Shown here: positions 26,487-33,830 of the stretch, in pieces
How the letters are laid out: each line of letters starts with the position of its first letter
Position numbering within the stretch: position 1 is the first letter of the stretch
Assembly: GCA_964498095.1 (NCBI GenBank)
Contig: CAZCFY010000002.1
Span: 165,727-229,726 of the forward strand
DNA from: SG-bin7 sp964498095
Lineage (GTDB): Bacteria > Bdellovibrionota > Bdellovibrionia > Bdellovibrionales > SG-bin7
Direction: 5' to 3'
DNA length: 64,000 nucleotides
Notes under the pieces: generated by a model
What the model was told of the DNA's origin: nothing
The model's database searches: none
The model's input: the letters and a program-made list of their open reading frames with translations, nothing else
Program-made: the position numbers and the translations under genes

Positions 26487-27200
26487 TTAAGCGGCAGCTT
26501 TAGTTGTTCCCGAGTTTTGAAATCTCTTAACGTAATCCAATATCCGTGCCTGAAATTCCATGTGTAAATTTTGAAATTGAAGTCCAACTTCTTCGGGGGT
26601 TAGATAACGAACCTGCGCCGAACAATAGATCGGTAAACCCAAGTCCTCTGATTTTATCGTGAGTTTAATTACTTCGCCGGAGCGAAGCTCTCTTAGTCCG
26701 GAAACGCCTATTCCGCCTAAACTCAAAGTCATCGCTCTGCCAATTTGATCCACGCCGTCCTTATTAACTGTTACAGTCCCTTTAAGTGGCGCTCGTACGT
26801 GAATGCGGCGGGAGCCGCCAAGCTCTTCGATGATTTCAGAGTATTGAAAAATCTTAGACCAGGTATCCTGCCCCGCCGACCAAACGCGAACAGCGTCCCA
26901 TTCGAAGCTATCAATACCCTCTAAAAATTTTATGAGTTCGTGATGGGATATGGGGCCATGTGTATTTTCTTGATAGCCCACATACCAGATGGCTGCGTCT
27001 TTTGGTCCCTTGGGGGATAATTTCAAAATTTGTTGGTGATCTTTTTCCCAGGTTGCCGCAGGTATCCATTGTTTTTGACCTTTGGTCCAAACAAGACACT
27101 GGGCTTCAGGGCCTGCCTGCGAAATTTTTATTTTAATTTCTTCAGTGCTAAATGGCCCGGAGATGTTTTCATTGAGAATGAAAAACCAACATTTATCCAT
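26487..27200 (-). CDS. Tandem GYF-like (DUF4339-type) and PilZ domain protein
   Basis: 237 residues, cytosolic. Two GYF_2/DUF4339-like repeats (~4-52 and ~71-118: 'FFILNENISGPFSTEEI...W', 'WYVGYQENTHGPISHHEL...W') precede a PilZ domain (~130-230). PilZ binds c-di-GMP through R-x3-R ('RIHVR', 132-136) and D/N-x-S-x2-G; here the second motif reads 'TLSLGGIG', with Thr for Asp/Asn, so binding is uncertain. I chose ATG at 27200 because the open frame further upstream lacks domain features and overlaps the divergent lptC-A gene. Next to the Agl/Glt-like operon it is a candidate second-messenger effector. Confidence 0.75.
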   Translation of the reverse strand: MDKCWFFILNENISGPFSTEEIKIKISQAGPEAQCLVWTKGQKQWIPAATWEKDHQQILKLSPKGPKDAAIWYVGYQENTHGPISHHELIKFLEGIDSFEWDAVRVWSAGQDTWSKIFQYSEIIEELGGSRRIHVRAPLKGTVTVNKDGVDQIGRAMTLSLGGIGVSGLRELRSGEVIKLTIKSEDLGLPIYCSAQVRYLTPEEVGLQFQNLHMEFQARILDYVKRFQNSGTTKAAA

Positions 27201-27331
27201 CTCAAAGACTATCGGGAATTTATCAAGAAAACTTGACCAAGATTTAGACAAGGACAATCTCAGAATGAGACGTGCCAATCTCGTGCTAATTTCATGCCAA
27301 ATTCGGCGCAACTGTGGTATGATTAAGTCAA

Positions 27332-28324
27332 ATGTTTGTGATGAGGTGGGCAAAACTTCTTTATGCCCTGGCACTGTTTGTTTTAATTTCGGAAATGGTC
27401 TTGATGGCGCCAAAGACCTTGGGCAGAAAACCGGGAATGGCCATCAAGCCACCGCAGCGAATTAGTGCTCCCCGCAGCTCCCACGAAGCTGATCAGGCTT
27501 TTAAAGGCATGCACCTCATCGAAACAAAGGCCGGTATAAGAATTTGGGAGTTAAACTCAGAAACAGCTTCGGAGTTTAAAGGTAAAGGAGAACTGATTCT
27601 TGAAAAAATTAAGACCCGGTTCTTTGGAAATTCTGGAATTCAATTTTTTGTACGAGGCAAAAATGCTCAGGTTGATATGGAGTCAAATGATATGGTGATC
27701 GAGGGGGACGTTCTGACCAAAACCTCAAATAACTATGAATTGCAGTCGGACTCAGTAAATTATGATTCTGGCACCCGTCAGCTACTTAGCGGCAGCCCCA
27801 TCCTTATTTTGGGACCCAAGGACAAAAAAGGAAATCGCTTAAAATTGAATGGAATTGGCATGCAGGCCCATGTCGAAAACGGTCAAGTAGAAATCGTTGA
27901 CGACGTCCGCGGTGAAGTTACCTTGGAAAGTGGCGCACAATTACAAATTAAGAGTAAATCCGTCGAACTTAGTAGTGTTTCCAAAGTGGCGCACTTTAAA
28001 GGGAATGTCGTGATTGATGTAGATACTTTACGCGTGACGGGTCCCAGTGCGCAGTTTCAATATTCGGAAGATGGCGACACTCTCTCCTCGCTTTATGTCG
28101 AAGGCGGCATAAAGGTAAGCGATGTCGATAAGTTTGCAACATCGCAAAATGTGCGTGTCCAGTTTCGTGAGGAGACTTTAGTGTTTAAGGGGCGCCCACG
28201 CTTGGTAAAGGGCAACGATGAAATGTTTGGCGAAGAAATTATATTTTTAAACGGTGGTCGGCGCGTGCAAGTGAAGGGCGCAAAAGCGCAGTTTGACCCG
28301 GGCCACACGGAGAGTAAACCATGA
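27332..28324 (+). CDS. LPS transport protein: LptC-LptA fusion
   Basis: 330 residues. One N-terminal membrane helix (~7-27), then an LptC-like beta-jellyroll (~58-200; 'MHLIETKAGIRIWELNSETA', 'GDVLTKTSNNYELQSDSVNY', 'GNRLKLNGIGM') and, in the same chain, an LptA/OstA-like half (~200-325; 'IKSKSVELSSVSKVAHFKGNV', 'LYVEGGIKVSD', 'MFGEEIIFLNG'). LptC anchors and LptA forms the periplasmic bridge carrying LPS to the outer membrane. Separate lptC and lptA are usual; this fused form needs checking. The stop overlaps the lptB ATG by 4 bases. Confidence 0.8.
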   Translation: MFVMRWAKLLYALALFVLISEMVLMAPKTLGRKPGMAIKPPQRISAPRSSHEADQAFKGMHLIETKAGIRIWELNSETASEFKGKGELILEKIKTRFFGNSGIQFFVRGKNAQVDMESNDMVIEGDVLTKTSNNYELQSDSVNYDSGTRQLLSGSPILILGPKDKKGNRLKLNGIGMQAHVENGQVEIVDDVRGEVTLESGAQLQIKSKSVELSSVSKVAHFKGNVVIDVDTLRVTGPSAQFQYSEDGDTLSSLYVEGGIKVSDVDKFATSQNVRVQFREETLVFKGRPRLVKGNDEMFGEEIIFLNGGRRVQVKGAKAQFDPGHTESKP

Positions 28325-29043
28325 CAGAATTGCGCGCGCGCGAAATTTCAAAATCTTTTAAGACCCGCAAAGTTGTCGACCATGTTTCCTTTGACGTAAA
28401 GGCGGGTCAGGTCGTGGGTCTGTTGGGGCCAAACGGCGCCGGCAAAACAACAAGCTTTTATATGGTAGTGGGTTTGATCGCGCCCGACAGTGGACAGATT
28501 TATTTAGGCGAACGCCCTATTGGTCACATGGCGATGTTTCAACGCGCGCGCATTGGTTTAAGCTATTTGCCGCAAGAAGCGAGCGTGTTTCGAAAAATGA
28601 CAGTGCGGGAAAATATTTTAGTGGCTTTGGAAGCTCATGAAATTGTTGGTGGCGCGGCGGAAGAAAAGCTCGCGCAAATTTTAGGTGAATTTCATATAAA
28701 TCATATCGCCGATAGTTACGGTTATGCTCTCTCGGGCGGGGAACGCCGCCGTGTCGAGATCGCGCGTGCCCTGGCGGCGGATCCTAAATTTTTGCTTTTG
28801 GACGAACCTTTTGCGGGGATCGATCCCATTGCCGTCGCGGATTTGCAGAAATTAATTTTATCTCTGGCAAAAAGGGATATTGGAGTACTGATCACGGACC
28901 ATAATGTCCGCGAAACTTTGGGAATTTGTCACTATTCATACATATTAAAAGACGGAAAAATTCAAGTCGAAGGAACTCCGGATCAAATTACTAACAACGA
29001 ATTGGCGCGCCGCTTTTATTTGGGCGAGAATTTTCATTTGTAA
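28321..29043 (+). CDS. lptB: LPS export ABC transporter ATP-binding protein LptB
   Basis: Cytosolic ATPase of the LptB2FGC exporter that extracts LPS from the inner membrane. The 240 residues have Walker A 'GPNGAGKTTS', Q-loop 'YLPQEASVFRKMTV', signature 'LSGGERRRVEIARAL', Walker B 'LLLDEPFAGIDP' and the H-loop 'LITDHNVRETL', the last typical for LptB. ATGA overlap with the lptC-A fusion and rpoN following reproduce the common lptA-lptB-rpoN order. Confidence 0.97.
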   Translation: MTELRAREISKSFKTRKVVDHVSFDVKAGQVVGLLGPNGAGKTTSFYMVVGLIAPDSGQIYLGERPIGHMAMFQRARIGLSYLPQEASVFRKMTVRENILVALEAHEIVGGAAEEKLAQILGEFHINHIADSYGYALSGGERRRVEIARALAADPKFLLLDEPFAGIDPIAVADLQKLILSLAKRDIGVLITDHNVRETLGICHYSYILKDGKIQVEGTPDQITNNELARRFYLGENFHL

Positions 29044-29056
29044 GGTAGGATAGCTC

Positions 29057-30484
29057 ATGGCGAATAATATGAAACAGTCATTGAATCTTTCGCAAACCCT
29101 GCGCATGACGCCGCAGTTGCAACAAGCGATTAAGCTCCTTCAGCTTTCTCGGATGGAACTTGAAACCACCATTCGTAAGGAGCTCGAAGAAAATCCTGTG
29201 CTCGAAGAAAATGCCGAAATTGCCGCCGAAGGTGCCGAAGCGCAGCTCGAGAAAGACACTGCCGAAGTTCCTGCCCCAGTCGCCGATAATCCCGAAGCGG
29301 GCGAGCAAGGTGAAAACATCGAATGGGAAAACTACGTGGAATCCAACTGGAAACCGCCGGCATCCGGTGGTGGCAGCGAAGAAATCATGAATTACGAAAA
29401 CGTCATTTCAACTACGCAGACCTTATTTGATCATCTGATGTGGCAGATGAGTCTGCACGGGTTTAATGACGAAGAAAAAGTTGTTGCTTCTATTTTAATT
29501 AGTTATGTCGATGATGACGGCTATATCCGTGTGCCCTTTGAGGAAATCGCCGCGGAAGAAAAAATTACGGTAAAAGATCTCGAAGAGATTTTACCCTTCA
29601 TCCAGGAATTTGATCCTCCTGGAGTGGGTGCGCGTGATTTAAAAGAATGTCTCTTGATACAAGCCCGGCATATTCAGGAAGATACTAATGATTTAGTCGC
29701 GCTGATTAACAACCACCTCAAAGATTTGGAAAAGAAAAACTACGAAGCCATTGCCAAAGCGATGAACCTGCAACTGCAAGACGTGATCGAAATGTGCAAA
29801 ATTATTTACAACATGGACCCCAAGCCGGGGCGCCTCTATTTGGCCAATGACACGCATTACGTGACTCCCGACGTGTATGTCTATAAGGTCGGCGAGCACT
29901 ACATGGTGGCACTTAACGAAGATGGTTTGCCGCGCTTAAGGATTTCGAACTTTTATAAGAGCGTGTTGTCCAATAAAGAAAAAACAAATCCCACGTCAGA
30001 TTACATTCACGACAAACTGCGCTCGGCGATTTGGTTGATTAAGTCGATTCAGCAACGTCAGCGCACAATTTACAAGGTTACCGAAAGTATCGTGCGCCAC
30101 CAGACGGAATTTTTCGAAAAAGGCGCGGCGTTTATCCGTCCCATGATTTTAAAAGACGTCGCCAATGATATTGGCATGCACGAATCTACCGTCAGCCGCG
30201 TTACGACTTCCAAATACATGCACACACCGCGTGGAATTTTTGAATTAAAGTACTTCTTTAACTCAGGAATTAGCAAAACCGACGGGGACTCGTTGGCGAG
30301 TGAGTCAGTTAAATTAAAAATCAAGGCGTTGGTCGATAAAGAAAGTCCCAAGAACCCACTGTCGGACCAAAAGATAGTCGAGCTCTTAAAAAAGGACGGA
30401 ATTCAAATCGCGCGTCGAACGGTGGCAAAATATCGCGAAATTTTAAAGATTTTACCGTCGAGTAAACGTAAGAAATACTTCTAG
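29057..30484 (+). CDS. rpoN: RNA polymerase sigma-54 factor
   Basis: 475 residues with the Gln/Leu-rich activator-contact region at the start ('LNLSQTLRMTPQLQQAIKLLQLS'), an acidic spacer (~60-115), the core-binding region, the HTH for the -12 element ('MHESTVSRVTTSKYMHTPRG') and the C-terminal RpoN box 'ARRTVAKYRE' (~452) that reads the -24 element. Start ATG has AGGTAGGA upstream. Its activator partner in this window is the FHA-domain protein encoded at 9538-10830. Confidence 0.98.
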   Translation: MANNMKQSLNLSQTLRMTPQLQQAIKLLQLSRMELETTIRKELEENPVLEENAEIAAEGAEAQLEKDTAEVPAPVADNPEAGEQGENIEWENYVESNWKPPASGGGSEEIMNYENVISTTQTLFDHLMWQMSLHGFNDEEKVVASILISYVDDDGYIRVPFEEIAAEEKITVKDLEEILPFIQEFDPPGVGARDLKECLLIQARHIQEDTNDLVALINNHLKDLEKKNYEAIAKAMNLQLQDVIEMCKIIYNMDPKPGRLYLANDTHYVTPDVYVYKVGEHYMVALNEDGLPRLRISNFYKSVLSNKEKTNPTSDYIHDKLRSAIWLIKSIQQRQRTIYKVTESIVRHQTEFFEKGAAFIRPMILKDVANDIGMHESTVSRVTTSKYMHTPRGIFELKYFFNSGISKTDGDSLASESVKLKIKALVDKESPKNPLSDQKIVELLKKDGIQIARRTVAKYREILKILPSSKRKKYF

Positions 30485-30513
30485 TTTGTGGGCGTTAATT
30501 CCGATTATAGAGA

Positions 30514-31602
30514 GTGAGTTCACGCCGCCTTAAATTTTTATATTCCCTACCGTTCGTTGCCCTAGTTTATGTTGGGCTTTTCTACGTCACTAAGCCGCTG
30601 GTTGGCGACTCCGTTTATATGGTGGGTCTCGTTTTGCCGCTGGTGGGTGGCTGGTATGGTAACGCCCGTACCGGCGTCACTTATGCGGCACTGGCGCATT
30701 TAATAAACATATTTATTGGCGACGCGAGTCAGGCCGAAGCCCTGCCGTCGTATTTCTTCTTACCGCTGGTTGGATTTGTCGTCGGCCGTTACCGCTCTTT
30801 ATCTCACGCGCTTAAAGTGGAGGTTGCCCAACGCCTGCGTATCGAAGCGCAAATGCTGCGGCATCAAACGAAACTGTTAGAGTCGGGCCGTTTTGTCGCC
30901 GTCGCGCAGATGGCCGGTGGGATTGCCCATGATATTACAAATCCTTTGATGATTATCGAAGGCATGGTAGATCGCGTGCGTAAACTTCCTTATACGGATG
31001 AAGCTATTCATAAAAGGCTTGAAGAGGCACTGGAGCGGATCCTGGCAAATACACAACGAATTACCACGGTGATTCGTGGCGTGCGTGCTATGGCGTGGGG
31101 AAGAGAAGATGACGACATTGAGGTCGTAGACGTTGAAGCCATGCTCGATGATGTTTTGAGTATAGCGAAAGAGCGTTTTCGCAGCCATTATGTTGATTTG
31201 CGCGTAAAAAATAATTGCGGTACGGTTTTTATAAAGTGTCAGCGTTTGCAGATAAGCCAAGTGATTTTAAATTTGTTAAATAATTCCAACGATGCCGTAA
31301 GTTTGGTGCGCGGGCAGCGTTGGGTGGAAATCGATGTGGAAAAAGTGGATGACAAAATCGAAATCTCCGTCGTTGATAATGGACCGGCGGTTTCTATAGA
31401 AGTCCGCGACAAAATTTTGCAGCCCTTTTTTACCACCAAGAAAAAGCAGAAACACTTAGGGCTGGGCTTAACACTCTCCAAACAAATTCTAGAACGTCAC
31501 CAAGGCGAAATCTTTTTTGATTCGAAAGCCGCACACACCCGGTTTGTAATCCGCTTGCCGCTGCTGAATACGGCTTCTACTAAGGTGTCGGCGGCAGCCT
31601 AG
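30514..31602 (+). CDS. Membrane sensor histidine kinase
   Basis: 362 residues: three or four membrane helices (~7-92), a short coiled linker, then a HisKA-like H-box 'GGIAHDITNPLMIIEGM' with His139 and a GHKL ATPase (N-box 'LNLLNNSNDAV', G1 'VVDNGPAV', G2 'HLGLGLTLSKQIL'). Kinase motifs look intact. No response regulator is in the window, so it is an orphan; one partner could be a regulator elsewhere. GTG start, 30 bases after rpoN, so it may be co-transcribed with rpoN. Confidence 0.88.
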   Translation: MSSRRLKFLYSLPFVALVYVGLFYVTKPLVGDSVYMVGLVLPLVGGWYGNARTGVTYAALAHLINIFIGDASQAEALPSYFFLPLVGFVVGRYRSLSHALKVEVAQRLRIEAQMLRHQTKLLESGRFVAVAQMAGGIAHDITNPLMIIEGMVDRVRKLPYTDEAIHKRLEEALERILANTQRITTVIRGVRAMAWGREDDDIEVVDVEAMLDDVLSIAKERFRSHYVDLRVKNNCGTVFIKCQRLQISQVILNLLNNSNDAVSLVRGQRWVEIDVEKVDDKIEISVVDNGPAVSIEVRDKILQPFFTTKKKQKHLGLGLTLSKQILERHQGEIFFDSKAAHTRFVIRLPLLNTASTKVSAAA

Positions 31603-31900
31603 TTATCCGCGCCGGATGCAGTGCCGTTACCTCCGGCGAGGCCGCCGCGGAGGTTGCAACTGTGAACCTGGCCCCGGGCCATGTTCGAAAAAATCGAGAC
31701 CACTTTTCCAATTTACTTCCGGCGCCGGAAGTGTAACGGGGTTGGGGCCGATCTTGCGACCCCGCCAAACTGAACAGTCAGAATGCTTTGATTGGCTGAG
31801 ATGCGTGTTTTGACAATGCATACTTTAAATGAAGGGATATGAGATTAGTTCTGATAAGTTGAAGGTAGAACTAATCCCTTGTTTTGAATCAGATTTAATT
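31603..31900. other. Intergenic stretch with repeat copy A
   Basis: 298 bases without a credible gene. GC-rich palindromic repeat copy A fills 31627-31803. The remainder (31804-31900) is visibly AT-richer and runs into the 3' end of the small secreted protein gene on the minus strand. Short open frames here are repeats read in several frames and carry no ribosome site. Confidence 0.7.
31627..31803 (+). repeat. Palindrome-rich dispersed repeat, copy A
   Basis: About 177 bases, matching copy B at 32470-32637 in direct orientation. A 72-base core (31662-31733) differs from B (32496-32567) at only one position, while the outer parts are visibly more divergent. Internal palindromes: TGGCCC/GGGCCA around one base, a perfect CTTCCGGCGCCGGAAG, and an ACCTCC...GGAGGT arm pair near the left end. 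No coding function recognised; it looks like a non-coding mobile or REP-like element. Confidence 0.85.
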
Positions 31901-32299
31901 TTATTTACAAGTAAGAGTAATTTTGCCGCTTGAAAGAACAACTTTATTTCCACCTTTTAGAGTTGAAACTTGATAGTTAGAATTTAATTCTAATGTGCTT
32001 TGACTGCTTGAAATCTCAGTAACAAGCACTACACCTGTTGTAGATGAAAGATGGTTTGTTATAACCTTTCCTGATGAGGAAGAACTACTTTGTACTACAA
32101 ACATGTCCTGTGCGCATATTTCCTCATTAGATTTTTTGGGAGCATTCGGATTTAAAGACCTTTGGCAGATAGCTCCGAGGGTGTTCCCATCTATAACCAA
32201 AAGAGTTTGAGTCTGGGTTTGCTGATTTTCATTGCTACAAATAAGTCGTGCATTTGCTAATGAGCTCACAAATAACATAGATAATATAATTGATTTCAT
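31901..32299 (-). CDS. Small secreted protein of unknown function
   Basis: 132 residues with a signal peptide (~1-17, 'VSSLANA'). The mature part has four Cys (near 21, 45, 61 and at the C-terminus 'TLTCK'), which could form two disulfides, and is Ser/Thr/Asn/Gln-rich. Family not recognised. The gene is AT-richer than its neighbours and lies exactly between the two repeat copies, which suggests acquisition as a small cassette. GGAAA precedes the ATG. Confidence 0.6.
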   Translation of the reverse strand: MKSIILSMLFVSSLANARLICSNENQQTQTQTLLVIDGNTLGAICQRSLNPNAPKKSNEEICAQDMFVVQSSSSSSGKVITNHLSSTTGVVLVTEISSSQSTLELNSNYQVSTLKGGNKVVLSSGKITLTCK

Positions 32300-32645
32300 A
32301 AAGTTTCCGTTTCTACTAAAAGTTAGTATTTGCTTTTAATGCGAAATATATACCGATGAATTTCTTAAATTTATAGAGTTTCAGGCTAGTTTATATGTCA
32401 AACTCTTGCAATAGTGACAATTATTGCCGCTGCCAACAAAAAAGTGAGGACCTAAAAAAGCAAGGGACTTTACCTCCGCGGCGGAGGTTGCAGCAGTGAA
32501 CCTGGCCCCGGGCCATGTTCAAAAAAATCGAGACCACTTTTCCAATTTACTTCCGGCGCCGGAAGTGGGGCGGGGTTGGGAGCGATCTTGCGAACCCCCA
32601 AACCAAACCGTCAGCATGCTTTGAGTGTCTGAGAGATAAAGGAAT
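32300..32645. other. Intergenic stretch with repeat copy B
   Basis: 346 bases. The AT-rich part 32300-32469 should hold the promoter of the minus-strand secreted-protein gene (several TA-rich boxes, none convincing enough to call). Repeat copy B takes 32470-32637. No gene seen; the short plus-strand frame over copy B is the repeat itself. Confidence 0.6.
32470..32637 (+). repeat. Palindrome-rich dispersed repeat, copy B
   Basis: About 168 bases, direct repeat of copy A. Its left palindrome is perfect, ACCTCCGC-G-GCGGAGGT (32472-32488), and it shares the TGGCCC-C-GGGCCA and CTTCCGGCGCCGGAAG palindromes. The 72-base core is 71/72 identical to A. Ends just before the 3' end of the STY0301-like gene. 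Confidence 0.85.
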
Positions 32646-33095
32646 TTATTCGCATTTGATTGGGCCAAGTTTTTTTGAGCCTGAGTTTGGCACAAAATCC
32701 ATTCGGCATTTTTGAATTTTCACTGGAAGGCTCTTAACAATTAACATTTGGGTATCATCGTATTGGCAAGCAATCCAAATTGGAGACTTACGTTTTTCAC
32801 CAAAAGGAATCAACGTCCAATTCCAATAATTATCTTTCGAGTCAGCATTTTCAGGGGCAAGTTGCACTTTTTTACTGGGATGCCCTTCGTAAATAGCAAT
32901 AACTGACAAACTTTTAACTGCATTCTTCCCTTCTGCGGCGACATCCCAAGAGAGCCAACTTGCTGGAACTTTGTCGACCTTGGAATACACTTTGATTTGT
33001 TCGGGACATTTTAATTCAAGAGACTTTATGTTTGTGGCAAACGAGATTTGACTTTCCAACACAAGTATTACCAAACTTATCGCAAGTTTTTTCAT
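32646..33095 (-). CDS. Secreted protein resembling the STY0301 family
   Basis: 149 residues, signal peptide ~1-20 ('LESQISFA'). The mature protein has 'LKCPEQIKV' near its start, 'VIAIYEGHPSKKVQLAPENA' in the middle and 'WIACQYDDTQMLIVKSLPVKIQKC' near the end, the layout of STY0301-type proteins (Cys-Pro start, 'C-x-Y' and late Cys). That family's function is unknown. Recognition is by memory of the pattern, so moderately sure. GGAG precedes the ATG. It follows repeat copy B. Confidence 0.65.
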   Translation of the reverse strand: MKKLAISLVILVLESQISFATNIKSLELKCPEQIKVYSKVDKVPASWLSWDVAAEGKNAVKSLSVIAIYEGHPSKKVQLAPENADSKDNYWNWTLIPFGEKRKSPIWIACQYDDTQMLIVKSLPVKIQKCRMDFVPNSGSKKLGPIKCE

Positions 33096-33251
33096 TTAAT
33101 TCTCCAGTTAAGAAATGTGTCATGATTATAAGATATCAAAGAATTGGGCTCAACAAATTACTTAGGCGGGATAAAACCCATCTTTTTAAGAATGCAATGC
33201 CGCCACTAGGTAGATGGCAGTCTTGCGAACTCTATGATCTATCAGAAGCGG

Positions 33252-33830
33252 CTAATTAACCGCACCCTTTGGTGATGAAGTCGGCGGAGTTGATTTCTTC
33301 GCGCAATTAGGACCTCGCTCCTTGTAGGGTTTATCGAAACATTGAATTAGAATATTTAATGTTTCAACATACGGATGATCCTTTTCGGTACCTTTAATTT
33401 TGTCTCTTGCAGCCTTAAGTTTTTCAAAATCTTTTTTAATGAAAGCAATGGTGCCATCAACGAATGAATTCCAATGATATTTGGTATCCAGGTTTTTATT
33501 ATAAGCCTGACCAAACCGCTTGATGGCTTTTGCATCATGCCCCAAATTTGCATGAATTTGGCCCGAGTGAAAAACCAAGGTCGCCTTTTGTTCGGAAGTA
33601 AGGCGTGGCCGACAGACAAGGTAACTATCTATTAGATCAGCGGCCTCAAGATTTCTTTCGTTATTGGTAAGAGCGCGCCAACCACCGTCAGGAGGTGATT
33701 GATCAAATGCCTTGTAGTCCATCTCAGTATATTTTTTGATAGAGGGCGATTCACAATTCCGGGTTTGCGCAAAAGCACTTGTTGTTACGAGTAGAATTAA
33801 CAAGAAAAGCAGCCTACCTATAAGCCTCAC
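33252..33830 (-). CDS. Exported TPR-like protein, unknown function
   Basis: 192 residues with signal peptide (~1-21, 'TTSAFAQ'). The body is helical with a repeat-like pair ('TLVFHSGQIHANLGHDAKAIKRFGQAYN', 'WNSFVDGTIAFIKKDFEKLKAARDKI') that may be degenerate TPRs, plus 'DQSPPDGGWRALTNNERNLEAADLI' near the start. Four Cys could pair in the periplasm. GTG start overlaps the stop of the upstream LamG gene (GTGA), so both are made from one message and may act together at the cell surface. Confidence 0.7.
   Translation of the reverse strand: MRLIGRLLFLLILLVTTSAFAQTRNCESPSIKKYTEMDYKAFDQSPPDGGWRALTNNERNLEAADLIDSYLVCRPRLTSEQKATLVFHSGQIHANLGHDAKAIKRFGQAYNKNLDTKYHWNSFVDGTIAFIKKDFEKLKAARDKIKGTEKDHPYVETLNILIQCFDKPYKERGPNCAKKSTPPTSSPKGAVN

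Noticed and set aside
27201..27413. N-terminal extension of the PilZ protein
   Set aside because: The extra 71 codons overlap the divergent lptC-A start and do not resemble a domain; the first GYF-like module starts right after Met at 27200.
31616..31821. Short open frames on both strands over repeat copy A
   Set aside because: They reflect a stop-poor GC-rich repeat; no SD, and the frame is not kept in copy B.
31627..32637. Repeat pair as integron attC sites flanking cassettes
   Set aside because: I could not find paired core sites of the GTTRRRY / RYYYAAC type in the right places, the repeats are too long and GC-palindromic, and no integrase is seen.
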